Shown here: positions 7,571 to 15,407 of the stretch, in pieces | How positions within the stretch are numbered: position 1 is the first letter of the stretch | Layout of the letters: the number at the start of each line of letters is the position of its first letter | Assembly: GCA_964388665.1 (NCBI GenBank) | Contig: CAYMBJ010000045.1 | Coordinates: 1-30,768, forward strand | Direction of reading: 5' to 3' | DNA: 30,768 bases | DNA from: CALCCV01 sp964388665 | Lineage (GTDB): Bacteria > Bdellovibrionota > Bdellovibrionia > Bdellovibrionales > Bdellovibrionaceae | Program-made: the position numbers and the translations under genes | Notes under the pieces: generated by a model | What the model was told of the DNA's origin: nothing | What the model saw: the letters and a program-made list of their open reading frames with translations, nothing else | The model's database searches: none

Positions 7571-8441
7571 TGATATTTTTCAGCCCGAAGAGTGGCAAAA
7601 GGTCCCTGGATTTCAATTTGGCGATATCACTTATCATCGCAGCGTTCGCCAAGGAACTGTCAGAATTGCCTTTCATCGCCCTGAAGTGCGCAATGCTTTC
7701 CGACCACAGACCGTGGATGAACTTTATACCGCTTTGGAGCATGCGCGCCAGTCGGTTGATGTGGGCGTGGTGATACTCACGGGCAATGGTCCCTCAGCCA
7801 AAGATGGCGGCTGGGCCTTTTGTTCTGGAGGCGATCAGCGAATCCGCGGTAAAGAGGGTTATGAATATCGTGATGGGCAAAACAATCATGGCCGCCTACA
7901 CATATTAGAAGTGCAGCGACTGATTCGCTTCATGCCAAAGATCGTCATGGCCGTGGTTCCTGGGTGGGCCGTGGGCGGTGGTCACAGTTTGCATGTGGTC
8001 TGTGATCTCACGCTCTCCAGCCGCGAGCACGCCATCTTTAAGCAGACTGATCCTGATGTTGCCAGTTTCGACAGTGGCTATGGCTCCGCCTATCTGGCTC
8101 GTCAGGTGGGGCAAAAGCGCGCGCGCGAAATCTTTTTTCTTGGCAAAAACTACTCTGCACAAGAGGCCTTCGACATGGGCATGTGCAATGCTGTTGTGCC
8201 ACACGCTGATCTCGAAAAAACAGCTCTCGAATGGGCAGCTGAGATCAATACCAAGAGTCCCACGGCCATTCGCATGTTAAAATTTGGCTTCAATATGATC
8301 GACGATGGCCTTGTTGGCCAACAGATCTTTGCGGGCGAAGCCACGCGCCTGGCCTACGGCACCGCTGAGGCCGAAGAGGGGCGCACGGCCTTTGTGGAAA
8401 AACGCCAGCGAAATTTCAAAAAATTCCCCTGGCTGTATTAG
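7554..8441 (+). CDS. menB: 1,4-dihydroxy-2-naphthoyl-CoA synthase, type II
   Basis: The product is 295 aa of the crotonase fold. It performs the Dieckmann-type ring closure of o-succinylbenzoyl-CoA in menaquinone synthesis. Diagnostic segments are FHRPEVRNAFRP, WAFCSGGDQRIRG (oxyanion and substrate loop, ~87-99), GWAVGGGHSLH (~137-146) and QTDPDVASFDSGYGSAY (~164-180), with the catalytic Asp at 173. Asp166 stands where E. coli MenB has Gly156. That marks the type II enzymes that use an Asp carboxylate instead of bound bicarbonate. It starts with GTG, preceded by AAGGAAAG. No other men genes are in the window. The gap to uvrA is 89 bp. The C-terminus ends NFKKFPWLY, as expected for MenB. Confidence 0.95.
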   Translation: MQEKVSDIFQPEEWQKVPGFQFGDITYHRSVRQGTVRIAFHRPEVRNAFRPQTVDELYTALEHARQSVDVGVVILTGNGPSAKDGGWAFCSGGDQRIRGKEGYEYRDGQNNHGRLHILEVQRLIRFMPKIVMAVVPGWAVGGGHSLHVVCDLTLSSREHAIFKQTDPDVASFDSGYGSAYLARQVGQKRAREIFFLGKNYSAQEAFDMGMCNAVVPHADLEKTALEWAAEINTKSPTAIRMLKFGFNMIDDGLVGQQIFAGEATRLAYGTAEAEEGRTAFVEKRQRNFKKFPWLY

Positions 8442-8553
8442 GGCGTGTTTTTAAGATTTTCAACAGGCTCCTGAAAAAGGAAAATCTGCTGGATTAGCTT
8501 CGACCGAAATTTCGGCCAGAAGTTTGACCGGAAGTTCGACAAGACGGCAATTG
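8442..8553. repeat. Convergent intergenic region with palindrome and dispersed-repeat segments
   Basis: Directly after the menB stop lies AGGGCGTGTTTTT, also found after another stop codon at 28120. AACAGGCTCCTGAAAAA at 8463-8479 matches the reverse strand at 36-52. The 12-bp perfect palindrome CCGAAATTTCGG is at 8504-8515. An imperfect copy of the surrounding 18 bp recurs at 8523-8540. The region lies between two convergent genes and may act as a bidirectional terminator, although no strong T-tract follows the palindrome. Confidence 0.4.
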
Positions 8554-8949
8554 TTAGTTTGGGGTACAAGTGATAAAAGCCTTAACACCTTCAAACTCAA
8601 CATTTCCCAACATTTTTTCTGCGCCATTCGTTGTGGATTGTCTTACTTGAAACTTAATCACTTCACCACTGTCAGTCGTGCCCACGACATCATTGCCTCT
8701 GCCACTCACCACTTTATCTGAGGTGACCTTGATGGGCGTCTCAGTAAATTTACCGCTGGAGTTAACTCGAGAAACAAAAACATTGTAAACTTTGTTATTG
8801 TCATCAATCGAAAAGTCCAGAGAGTCGATAGTGATTTCACCAGTTGTAATATCGATTGTTTGATTGTTGTCTGGTAAACACATATAACCAAATGATGCGA
8901 AAGCACTGTTGCCAAACAAAATGAGGGTTGCCAAAATCGTAAGTTTCAT
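8554..8949 (-). CDS. Small exported protein, 131 aa, unknown function
   Basis: It starts MKLTILATLILFGNSAFA, a clear Sec signal peptide with probable cleavage after AFA. The mature ~113 residues are rich in Asn/Thr/Val/Asp and have two Cys (YMCLPDN near the N-terminus and ITCTPN at the very end) that could form a disulfide joining the termini. This suggests a small beta-sheet periplasmic or secreted domain. The ATG at 8949 is preceded by AAGGAGAAG. No family recognised, and convergent menB gives no functional hint. Confidence 0.75.
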   Translation of the reverse strand: MKLTILATLILFGNSAFASFGYMCLPDNNQTIDITTGEITIDSLDFSIDDNNKVYNVFVSRVNSSGKFTETPIKVTSDKVVSGRGNDVVGTTDSGEVIKFQVRQSTTNGAEKMLGNVEFEGVKAFITCTPN

Positions 8950-9254
8950 AAGTCTTCTCCTTAAATTTTTAAATGCATCTTATTAAAATGCACAAATAGG
9001 TCTGTTTATTAATTTGTTCTCATGTAGCCGCTCTTTTGAAAATTTCTTGCAAAATGATCGACTGCAAAAGAACCAGTTGCAATTGCTAAGCCAAAAGTTA
9101 GTGTTAATTCAAAGTTTAGAATCTCCCAATTTGTAGTAGCGTAACGATAAACTCATTCGGAGTTCTGCCCGGACCGACTGTCCACCTAGATTGTAAGTCG
9201 CCTGTCAAAAAGATAGACGGTGAAAAGCCTCGCCTTTGCTCCTCGCTCTTCTCG
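8950..9254. other. Intergenic region between exported protein and HNH gene
   Basis: It holds the upstream region of the small exported protein and the 3' flank of the HNH gene. No gene is supported. A reverse frame (about 9009-9150) reads like a short membrane peptide but has no start codon. No clear terminator was found. Confidence 0.4.
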
Positions 9255-10316
9255 TCATTTCTGCTCCCACTTTCCAACAGCCTCCACGCCAAAAATTTTA
9301 ATTGCTGCCCTCTGATTGCACGAAAAGCACAGTAGCCTCAGATTTTGTACCTCACTGCTTCCGCCCAAGGCCAGCGGTTGAATGTGGTCTATATTCAGAT
9401 TTCGCTGACTCTGACAATTGCAGCATTTGCCCTGATCTCGCTGCCACATCTGATGTTGAATGATTTTGGGAATATAACGAGTTGCCCGCCCCTCTCGCGT
9501 CACCTGGGGTTCCGGATTCTGGGCGATCACCGTGAGTTTTTTGCAGCGCTGCGCCTCCGGCGTCGGAGTGCCAGCGCTTTCTGCCATTTCCCAATCGGCT
9601 TGGTCTTCTTCCTGATAATTCATCGCTACGTTAGATTTGCCTCGATTCTTGCCAAATTTTTTGTCTTTCAGTGCTTCAATGCTGACGCCGGCCATGTAAT
9701 CAATGAGGTCAGCAACTCTCATCGCCGCTCCCGCGGCTCCCAGTAGCGAGCGGAGTTCTTCCAGTTTGGACATGACTTCCTCCGTTAGGACAATGCGAAT
9801 TTCTGTTTGTGAATTTGAGAGCACTCTCTCACGTTCATTAGGGAGGTGCACTTCCGGTGATAGGGCCATCAGAATTTTTTGCCCTTCACGTGCGGACTTG
9901 TTCTCTAAGCTTTCTAGAATTTTCAGTTTATCGCTAGATTTTAAATTATCCGTTGTGGTGACCTCTCCAGATTTGACTACGGAGTCGTGGATATTTTTCC
10001 TAGCTTCCCGAAAGTAACTTTGTGCCTGCGAAATGTTGCTTAAACTTAAAGAACCGGAGGCAATTTTATTTTCCAGTTCAGGCAACTCCTTAATCAGACG
10101 CATCGCCTGAATTCTGCGACCGGCCTGACCCTCACTGTATTTGAGCTCTTTGACCGCATATTCAAAAAGACTCTGGTAGCCAAGATCGCAAAAGAGCTTT
10201 CGTCTTTCTACTTCGCAAAGATGTTGCAATATCTCGGTTAGTAAATGACGTTCTTTCTGTGTTAACTCCTTTGTCAAAGTCAAAAGTTCACGATCATTCA
10301 AGTGCCGTAGATTCAA
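9255..10316 (-). CDS. HNH endonuclease of the Bdellovibrio multicopy family
   Basis: The product is about 353 aa. The N-terminal half is helical and contains CEVERRKLFCDLGYQSLFEY, then KELKYSEGQAGRRIQAMRL and SLSLSNISQAQSYFREA. I recognise this as the N-terminal domain of HNH proteins found in many copies in Bdellovibrio. The C-terminal HNH nuclease has CCNCQSQRNLNIDHIQPLAL and LLCFSCNQ: two CxxC zinc pairs around the DH catalytic/metal site. The frame is open to a GTG at 10355. However, AAAGGAGGT (10330-10322) lies inside that extension, six bases before a TTG at 10316. TTG gives MNLRHLNDREL, which fits the family start, so I take TTG. Possibly a selfish, defensive or DNA-processing nuclease; target unknown. 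Confidence 0.88.
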   Translation of the reverse strand: MNLRHLNDRELLTLTKELTQKERHLLTEILQHLCEVERRKLFCDLGYQSLFEYAVKELKYSEGQAGRRIQAMRLIKELPELENKIASGSLSLSNISQAQSYFREARKNIHDSVVKSGEVTTTDNLKSSDKLKILESLENKSAREGQKILMALSPEVHLPNERERVLSNSQTEIRIVLTEEVMSKLEELRSLLGAAGAAMRVADLIDYMAGVSIEALKDKKFGKNRGKSNVAMNYQEEDQADWEMAESAGTPTPEAQRCKKLTVIAQNPEPQVTREGRATRYIPKIIQHQMWQRDQGKCCNCQSQRNLNIDHIQPLALGGSSEVQNLRLLCFSCNQRAAIKIFGVEAVGKWEQK

Positions 10317-10619
10317 ATTGGACCTCCTTTTTAGGATACTGATTCCTTCTACCACAGTTTTTTTTGACCCACTTTTATGATGTCTAGAGTGCTGTACAAA
10401 TTTCGAGGGTGGTGCTCCAGGGAGGCCTGTGAAGGATGAAAATATGGATATGCATTTGAAAACAATATTTTTCTGATTAGCGAAGACTCGGGCGTATTTA
10501 TGCGACCCGATTTTCCTGTCAATAGTTTTTTTGCATTCTTCAAAAATAATAAGATTCTGATATTGGGTTCATTCGCCTTAGCGATTTTCATAATTGAATA
10601 TTGAAATCAAATATTGGAT
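10317..10619. other. Upstream region of the HNH gene
   Basis: No supported gene. An 80-codon reverse frame (10349-10591) has no RBS and no protein-like composition. The stretch is AT-rich and presumably contains the HNH promoter, which I could not pinpoint. Confidence 0.35.
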
Positions 10620-10757
10620 ATGAAAGGACGTCCGAGGTTTTTAAAACGAGAGACGCCGTTTATTGGAACAGTTCAATGCCAGTTCTGGCCTTCTTCCGCG
10701 GATCATGATAATATCGGTCATGGCGCAAAGGAACTTTTGGAAGTCTTCATTTCATGA
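10620..10757 (+). other. Possible 45-aa ORF overlapping the PHP remnant
   Basis: An ATG at 10620 opens MKGRPRFLKRETPFIGT and runs 45 codons to a TGA at 10755-10757. The start has no good RBS. The basic N-terminus could be the beginning of a lost DNA-binding or transposase-like gene, but I cannot identify it. It overlaps the PHP fragment in another frame, so at most one of the two is real here. Confidence 0.15.
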
Positions 10758-10914
10758 TGTACACAGTGATCAATTTTGCGTTCATGCCAAGGGCATTTTG
10801 AGACAAACAGTTGAGTCAGCAATTTCCAACGGTTTTCCAGTTTATGGACTTTCCGAGCATGCCCCTCGTTTCTCGAGATCAAATTTTCATTACATCAGTC
10901 GTGTGGCAAAGTAG
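10720..10914 (+). pseudogene. Truncated PHP-domain (histidinol-phosphatase-like) remnant
   Basis: The 64-codon frame contains FHDVHSDQFCVHAKG (metal-binding HxH-like plus FCxHAxG) and then ISNGFPVYGLSEHAP. These are the first two conserved motifs of HisK/HisJ-type PHP histidinol phosphatases (HxHSxFCxHAxGT and GFxxxGxSEHAP). The full enzyme is about 260-280 aa; here the frame stops after ~64 residues. The usual first metal motif HxH is altered to H-D-V-H. The 3' end overlaps the convergent DUF1304 gene by 25 bp, suggesting a recombination junction. Without the rest of the active site it cannot be a functional phosphatase. Confidence 0.6.
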
Positions 10915-11258
10915 GCCAGTGCGGGCAGGAGTTGCAGCAGGCCTGCGCGGCGCAGTTTTTTTGCGGACAGTATGAGGACCAAGCCTGCGCCAGCAACTGA
11001 GGCGCAGGAAAAGTCCACAAAGGCGCGGCCTTCGACAGGGCGGGTACCAGAAGTTATCAAAATCAAACCCACGTAGATTCCGATGGCTAAAAAAAGATTA
11101 TAGAAGCCTTGGTTGAAAGCCAAGCTCTTGCAGATCGTTGCGTGCTCTTCGTTAACACCAAAAATCTTATTGGTTTTTGGGCGGCCCCAGAAAATGGATT
11201 CCAAAAAGAAAATGTATGTGTGCATGAGGGCTATTATCACTGCGATCATTTCGGCCAT
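10890..11258 (-). CDS. DUF1304 family small membrane protein
   Basis: The 122-aa protein matches the DUF1304 pattern. It starts MAEMIAVIIALMHTYIFFLE; then SIFWGRPKTNKIFG, the motif AFNQGFYNLFLAIGIYVGL, and a C-terminal LLQLLPALAYFATRL. Four hydrophobic segments are predicted, at about residues 3-22, 52-70, 82-99 and 108-120, so it is an inner-membrane protein. The family's biochemical role is unknown. The ATG at 11258 is preceded by GAGGTC. The 3' end overlaps the PHP remnant on the other strand. Confidence 0.85.
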   Translation of the reverse strand: MAEMIAVIIALMHTYIFFLESIFWGRPKTNKIFGVNEEHATICKSLAFNQGFYNLFLAIGIYVGLILITSGTRPVEGRAFVDFSCASVAGAGLVLILSAKKLRRAGLLQLLPALAYFATRLM

Positions 11259-11500
11259 ATTGACCTCGGCTTTCTTCTAGGTGATTGCAATTATTTCTTC
11301 AGTAGAAGAAATGAACTGGATCAATATCATGTTGAATGGATTCTGAGGCAAGAATTTCTCGACCTAAGGCGAGCGTTTAGTAGAAAAGAGTTTGGCATCG
11401 CCGTCTAGGGATAACAAAATGTATGGAGACAATATTTCAATAATGTAAAGCTTCCTAATTTTTCGGCAGCTGGCAATTGGAGTTATCTGTAGGAGAAACT
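11259..11500. other. Region upstream of the envelope operon
   Basis: This should contain the divergent promoters of the DUF1304 gene and the envelope operon. A forward frame through 11109-11408 has a protein-like tail but starts antisense to DUF1304 and has no RBS, so I do not call it. AGGAGA at 11491-11496 is the RBS for the next gene. Confidence 0.3.
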
Positions 11501-12442
11501 TTGATCATTTATCGTGGAAATCAAAAGCAATTCAAAGATTTAAAACAGAAGCCAAAAGTTCTCATATGGACGGGGTGTCTTGCGTTGATCATAGGAGTTT
11601 ATGCGGGATCCGCTGGCGCGCAGGAGAGCAGTACGGACAATGCCATGGAAAGCCTGTCGGAGATAGAATCACAAAAGGATGACGACTCCACCCAGTTTGA
11701 AGCGCAGCCTGTGGCTCCAGGAGCGCAGGTCCAGGACAATATGATCGACATTGATTCCATAGAGAAAGAGCTAGAGGGCAATCTGCCGCGAAGCCGCACT
11801 AAAGAAATTCCGCTCAAAGCAAGTCCGGCCAAACCCAAAGTGAGTTTTGAAGAGATCAAGGGTGCCACGCCTTATTCGGATGTGGCGATTATTCAGCGAA
11901 ATTATATGCCTAAGACCAAGCGGTTTGAGCTTTTTGGCGGTTTGTCGTATTTAACAAATGATGTGTTCTATAAGAACTTCGGTTTGGATCTGCGCGGTGC
12001 TTATCACTTCAATGAGACTTGGGGGGTTGAATTCAATTATGACATGTTGAGTACAATTCGCAGTAAAGAGCTTGAAGGACTTGAAGACACGCAAAGAGTG
12101 GCGATCAATAATTTGGTGAGCCCAAAGAATCTCTATGGACTGGGAATACAGTACTATTCCACCTATGGCAAGCTGGCGCTTTGGAACAAAAAGATCTATT
12201 CCTTTGATATCTACACGGGTGCGGGTGTCGCGCAGGTGTCAACTGGACAAGGGATTCAGTCCACGGCCTTGCGGGCCAGCATTGGCGAATTATTTTCACT
12301 CAATCGCTCGGCTGCGATTCGTTTAGATTTTTCTTGGTACTTCTATAGTGCGAAAAATATTGAGGGCAACACCAGTGCCGTCAACAATCTATTTTTGACA
12401 CTGGGGTACTCTAAATTTTTTCCTGACGTAAAGGACCGATAG
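11501..12442 (+). CDS. Outer-membrane beta-barrel domain protein (first copy)
   Basis: The product is about 313 aa. Residues ~20-42 (KVLIWTGCLALIIGVYAGSAGA) form a signal peptide with a long basic lead-in. An acidic, Pro/Gln-rich periplasmic linker follows to about residue 120. The rest is an amphipathic beta-strand domain (FELFGGLSYLTNDVFYKNF, LDLRGAYHFNETWGVEFNY, ending NLFLTLGYSKFF) of the Myxococcus/Bdellovibrio-type outer-membrane barrel family (TIGR04565-like). The frame is open to a TTG at 11477, but AGGAG at 11491-11495 points to the TTG at 11501. It is the first gene of a four-gene operon; the next starts three bases after its stop. Resembles GltA/GltB-type barrels; that specific assignment is inference. 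Confidence 0.8.
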   Translation: MIIYRGNQKQFKDLKQKPKVLIWTGCLALIIGVYAGSAGAQESSTDNAMESLSEIESQKDDDSTQFEAQPVAPGAQVQDNMIDIDSIEKELEGNLPRSRTKEIPLKASPAKPKVSFEEIKGATPYSDVAIIQRNYMPKTKRFELFGGLSYLTNDVFYKNFGLDLRGAYHFNETWGVEFNYDMLSTIRSKELEGLEDTQRVAINNLVSPKNLYGLGIQYYSTYGKLALWNKKIYSFDIYTGAGVAQVSTGQGIQSTALRASIGELFSLNRSAAIRLDFSWYFYSAKNIEGNTSAVNNLFLTLGYSKFFPDVKDR

Positions 12443-12445
12443 AAG

Positions 12446-14008
12446 ATGAAGATATTGCAGGTATGGATATTAGTGATAGCGATAATATTTTCGACGGGAA
12501 GTTTTGCTCCACCAGCAGAGGCGGCACAATTTGGCACCTTCCAGCAAGGCCTCAGCTATTATAAAGCAAGAAGATGGTACGATGCTGCCAAAATTTTCTA
12601 TTCGCTTTCTCGGCTCAACAACTCTCGCCAGGCTCATCAAAGCAAGTACTATCTGAGTATGTCGCTCTACCAACTGGGATTGAAGCAGATTTCAGCCTTT
12701 CCATTGATTGAATTGATTCGAAATGCAAAACCAGGAGTTAAGAAAGTGGCTCTCAATCGATTGGTGCGAATTGCCAACGAATTGGGCGATACGGCGCTAT
12801 TGCGTTTGAGTTTGGAAAAGGCCACCGCTGGCAATATCACTGAGGTGGCACCTGCCCTTGTCTATATGGGATACGTAAATATTGCTGAAGCCAAAGGAGA
12901 TGTAAAGGGAGCACTAGATAGTGCTGAGAAGGGTTTGTTTCAAGCGCCCAACGATAATGAGTTATTATACGCAAGAGGAAGTTTGTATCTGCAGACAAAT
13001 CAGACTGACAAGGCCCTGGCTGACTTTATGAAAGTTTATGGTGATGTGGGCAATCGTCATGTTTTGGATAGAGATCGCGGCATGGCAATTTTGGCGATTG
13101 CGCGCACTTATTATCAAGAGCGCAAGTGGTTGGAGGCAATCCAGTGGTACCGCGAGATTCCTAAAGATCATGAGTTTTTTAGGGCAGCACAAAAAGAATT
13201 GGCGTGGGCCTTTTTTCGAAGCGGTAGATTTCGATCAGCACTTGGGCCGCTGCAGTCTTTGACCACTCCTTATTATGAAAATTTTTATGATCCTGAAACC
13301 TTGGTATTGAAATCAATCATCTATTTGTTTATTTGCAAATACGAAGAGATGTCGGGAGCCATCAGTACTTTTGAAAAAACATACGGGCCGGCCTACGGCG
13401 CGATATCTTCTTGGTTGGATCAAGACCCTCTTCCTCAAGATGCTTGGAATGAGGTGGAAAATCTGTTCCGTAACTTCTCGACCAGAAGGGGCGGAAAGAT
13501 CATGTATGAAAAGCGGCGAAAGTCACCAAAGATCAAGGTGGGTGCTGTACCTGCCTTTATGATTCGCTCTCTGTTGGCAGAGGCTGACATCAATCGGGAG
13601 ATCAAATATTTAAATCGATTGGCCCGCGAAAAGCAAAGACTCAGACGATACTCTCGAGATCGAAATGCAGTGGGCTTAGTCACCTACGGGAATAAGATTC
13701 TTTCGCTGCGAATGAATTCGGTACAGAATCGTATTGGTCAATATGTGATCGATCAACTGCGATCAAAACTCCTTGAGGTGGCAGATCTTCAGGGACAGGT
13801 GGATTTTTTAAAGTATGAATTGTTGAATGATAAAAAGGAATTCATTCGCAATAAGATGACTGAAGCCCCTGAGAGCTCCTTCGAAAGTGGCAACAGTCGT
13901 GATTTTTATGTGCAGAATGGATTCTATTATTATCCATTTCAGGGCGAGTATTGGCGCGACGAGATCGGTAGCTATCAATATATTGGGGTAAATTCATGCC
14001 AAAGATAA
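12446..14008 (+). CDS. Periplasmic TPR protein (GltC-like)
   Basis: The product is 520 aa. It has a Sec signal peptide (MKILQVWILVIAIIFSTGSF, ending AEA) and then tandem TPR-like helical hairpins from about residue 30 to 310. Good units include LSYYKARRWYDAAKIFYSLS, ALDSAEKGLFQAPNDNELLY and YQERKWLEAIQWYREIP. A charged coiled-coil-like region follows (~360-480), and then a distinctive aromatic C-terminus, FYYYPFQGEYWRDEIGSY. It is probably a periplasmic scaffold binding the co-encoded outer-membrane barrels, as GltC is thought to do in the Myxococcus gliding machinery. It lies 3 bp after the upstream barrel gene and overlaps the next by 13 bp. TPR assignment is firm; the Glt relationship is inference from gene order. 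Confidence 0.8.
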   Translation: MKILQVWILVIAIIFSTGSFAPPAEAAQFGTFQQGLSYYKARRWYDAAKIFYSLSRLNNSRQAHQSKYYLSMSLYQLGLKQISAFPLIELIRNAKPGVKKVALNRLVRIANELGDTALLRLSLEKATAGNITEVAPALVYMGYVNIAEAKGDVKGALDSAEKGLFQAPNDNELLYARGSLYLQTNQTDKALADFMKVYGDVGNRHVLDRDRGMAILAIARTYYQERKWLEAIQWYREIPKDHEFFRAAQKELAWAFFRSGRFRSALGPLQSLTTPYYENFYDPETLVLKSIIYLFICKYEEMSGAISTFEKTYGPAYGAISSWLDQDPLPQDAWNEVENLFRNFSTRRGGKIMYEKRRKSPKIKVGAVPAFMIRSLLAEADINREIKYLNRLAREKQRLRRYSRDRNAVGLVTYGNKILSLRMNSVQNRIGQYVIDQLRSKLLEVADLQGQVDFLKYELLNDKKEFIRNKMTEAPESSFESGNSRDFYVQNGFYYYPFQGEYWRDEIGSYQYIGVNSCQR

Positions 14009-14421
14009 ATCTTAGTGTCCGGTTGGTAGAGTGTTATTCAGAAAAAAGATGTCCCCCTCCGGCGACCGAAGACATAATAAAGCGGGCGCTTAAGAGGACA
14101 CTTAAGATGTCGCACGTCATGTCGGTTGTGGCCACCTTTGCCATTGCGATGGGTTCGGTATCACCTAAGGCGTACGCTCAGGAGGGTGAAGCGGCAAAGC
14201 CGCCAGCAAAGAGCGGAAAGGGCGTGCGCGTGAATAAAGAACATCGTTTGAGTTTGGATTTTGAAGATGAACTGGTGAGTGGCGAGAAGTTGAACCCAGA
14301 AGTGGAGACCATTTTTAGTAGGAAGAATTCAAATTTCAAGCGTATGATTAAATTACGAAATAATTTTATTCCTGAGGTCAAACGCGGCTCAGGCGAGTTC
14401 GGATCGGATAAAAAGAAATGA
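13996..14421 (+). CDS. Small exported protein of the envelope operon
   Basis: The product is 141 aa. A hydrophobic segment (SHVMSVVATFAIAMGSVS) followed by AYAQEG looks like a signal peptide. It is unusually far from the annotated start, so an internal ATG at 14107 could be the true one. The mature ~75-residue part is charged, with LSLDFEDELVSGEKLNPEVE and then SNFKRMIKLRNNFIPEV. The acidic motif followed by a basic NF-x-PE motif recalls short proteins accompanying gliding/TonB-like envelope systems. It overlaps the TPR gene by 13 bp and the next barrel gene by 4 bp (ATGA), which indicates translational coupling. Function unknown; likely part of the same complex. Confidence 0.7.
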   Translation: MPKINLSVRLVECYSEKRCPPPATEDIIKRALKRTLKMSHVMSVVATFAIAMGSVSPKAYAQEGEAAKPPAKSGKGVRVNKEHRLSLDFEDELVSGEKLNPEVETIFSRKNSNFKRMIKLRNNFIPEVKRGSGEFGSDKKK

Positions 14422-15131
14422 TGAGGATGTCTCTTTCGCTTTGGATGATCTTGGTTGGCTTTGCACTTTCGGCACGGGCCGAAGATATTAAGTTTTATGA
14501 GGACGAGCTTCCTGCGGATGCCGTGGAAGCCTTGGTGGATAGACCTGAGGCCGTGATTGAGCCCAATGTATCTTTTAAAAACAGATTCAAGTTGGATCTC
14601 GGCGTGGGCTATTTGATGGATGAGCCCTTTTGGGAGAACAGCAATATCAACTTGCGTGGTTTCTATAACTTTACTGAAACGCGAGCCTTTGGTTTTTCTT
14701 ATCATAGCTTTGTTCCTGGAAAATCAACCTACGCTAAGGAGCTTGAGCAGAGCTCCTCAAAATTGGATTTTTCGCGGGCGCCAGCATTAAAGAGTGCTTA
14801 TTTCGGTTATTTTCAAATGCGCCCTTTTTATGGAAAGATCAGCTTTTCAAAGGCAGCCACTTTCAATACCGGCCTCTATATGATGCTGGGCTTGGGAATG
14901 GTTCAATATGGTGCCAAGAGTAACTTCGCCTTTCATGCAGGCGGCGGCCAAGAGTTCTTTGTTTCTAGAAAATTTGGTTTTGGCGTGGATTTGGCGATTC
15001 AAGGGCATATGGCACCTGATCCCTCCTCCGTACCAATCCGCGAAAATGATCCCTTACCGCAAGAGTCCGATTTCAAAACCAGCTTGCGCTTTCGCACCTC
15101 GCTCTCTGTGTATGGCCTCTATATCTTTTAA
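14418..15131 (+). CDS. Outer-membrane beta-barrel domain protein (second copy)
   Basis: The product is 237 aa and starts MMRMSLSLWMILVGFALSARA, a signal peptide cleaved near ARA. A short acidic stretch follows, and from about residue 57 a beta-strand domain parallels the first barrel of the operon: FKLDLGVGYLMDEPFWENSN, INLRGFYNFTETRAFGFSY, and the final RTSLSVYGLYIF with a terminal aromatic, as outer-membrane barrels require for assembly. The two barrels share the order G-x-Y-L-x-(N/D)-x-x-F and L-R-G-x-Y-x-F-x-E-T, so they are probably paralogues. It is the last gene of the operon; a hairpin-plus-T-run lies immediately downstream. Confidence 0.8.
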   Translation: MMRMSLSLWMILVGFALSARAEDIKFYEDELPADAVEALVDRPEAVIEPNVSFKNRFKLDLGVGYLMDEPFWENSNINLRGFYNFTETRAFGFSYHSFVPGKSTYAKELEQSSSKLDFSRAPALKSAYFGYFQMRPFYGKISFSKAATFNTGLYMMLGLGMVQYGAKSNFAFHAGGGQEFFVSRKFGFGVDLAIQGHMAPDPSSVPIRENDPLPQESDFKTSLRFRTSLSVYGLYIF

Positions 15132-15132
15132 T

Positions 15133-15184
15133 AGGTGGCCATTTTTCAGCAGAACCTCATTGGCCTAAGAAACTTTTTTTTTTA
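15133..15184 (+). terminator. Possible terminator after the envelope operon
   Basis: TGGCCA at 15137-15142 can pair with TTGGCC at about 15160-15165, across a long loop. An unbroken run of about ten T follows (15175-15184). The stem is short, so this is only a plausible rho-independent terminator. Confidence 0.35.
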
Positions 15185-15407
15185 ATAGTGCTTGTTAAGC
15201 AGGCGCTCTTTGCGTTCGGTTCTCCCTTGAGTGCCCCCAAAAATCCCCGCCCATCTCCTTATTGAACCTTGGAGCAGTCTGATTCCTAACTTATGGGCAG
15301 TGGTGTCAATTTGGTACACCTGTGCTGGTACCAATCCTGCAATGTTCACAAAAGTCTGATGGTCGATTGGGGAATCGATTGGAAAAAAAAATTTAAAAGG
15401 GGATTTC

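Noticed and set aside
9006..9150. Reverse frame ending GLAIATGSFAVDHFARNF that looks like a small membrane peptide
   Set aside because: No start codon before the preceding stop, so not supportable as a gene; perhaps a fragment.
10349..10591. 80-aa reverse ORF upstream of the HNH gene
   Set aside because: No RBS and biased AT-rich composition; overlaps the HNH 5' extension.
11109..11408. 99-aa forward ORF
   Set aside because: First half is antisense to DUF1304; no RBS, and the tail matches nothing I know.
13038..13262. 74-aa forward ORF inside the TPR gene
   Set aside because: Out-of-frame shadow of a well-supported gene.
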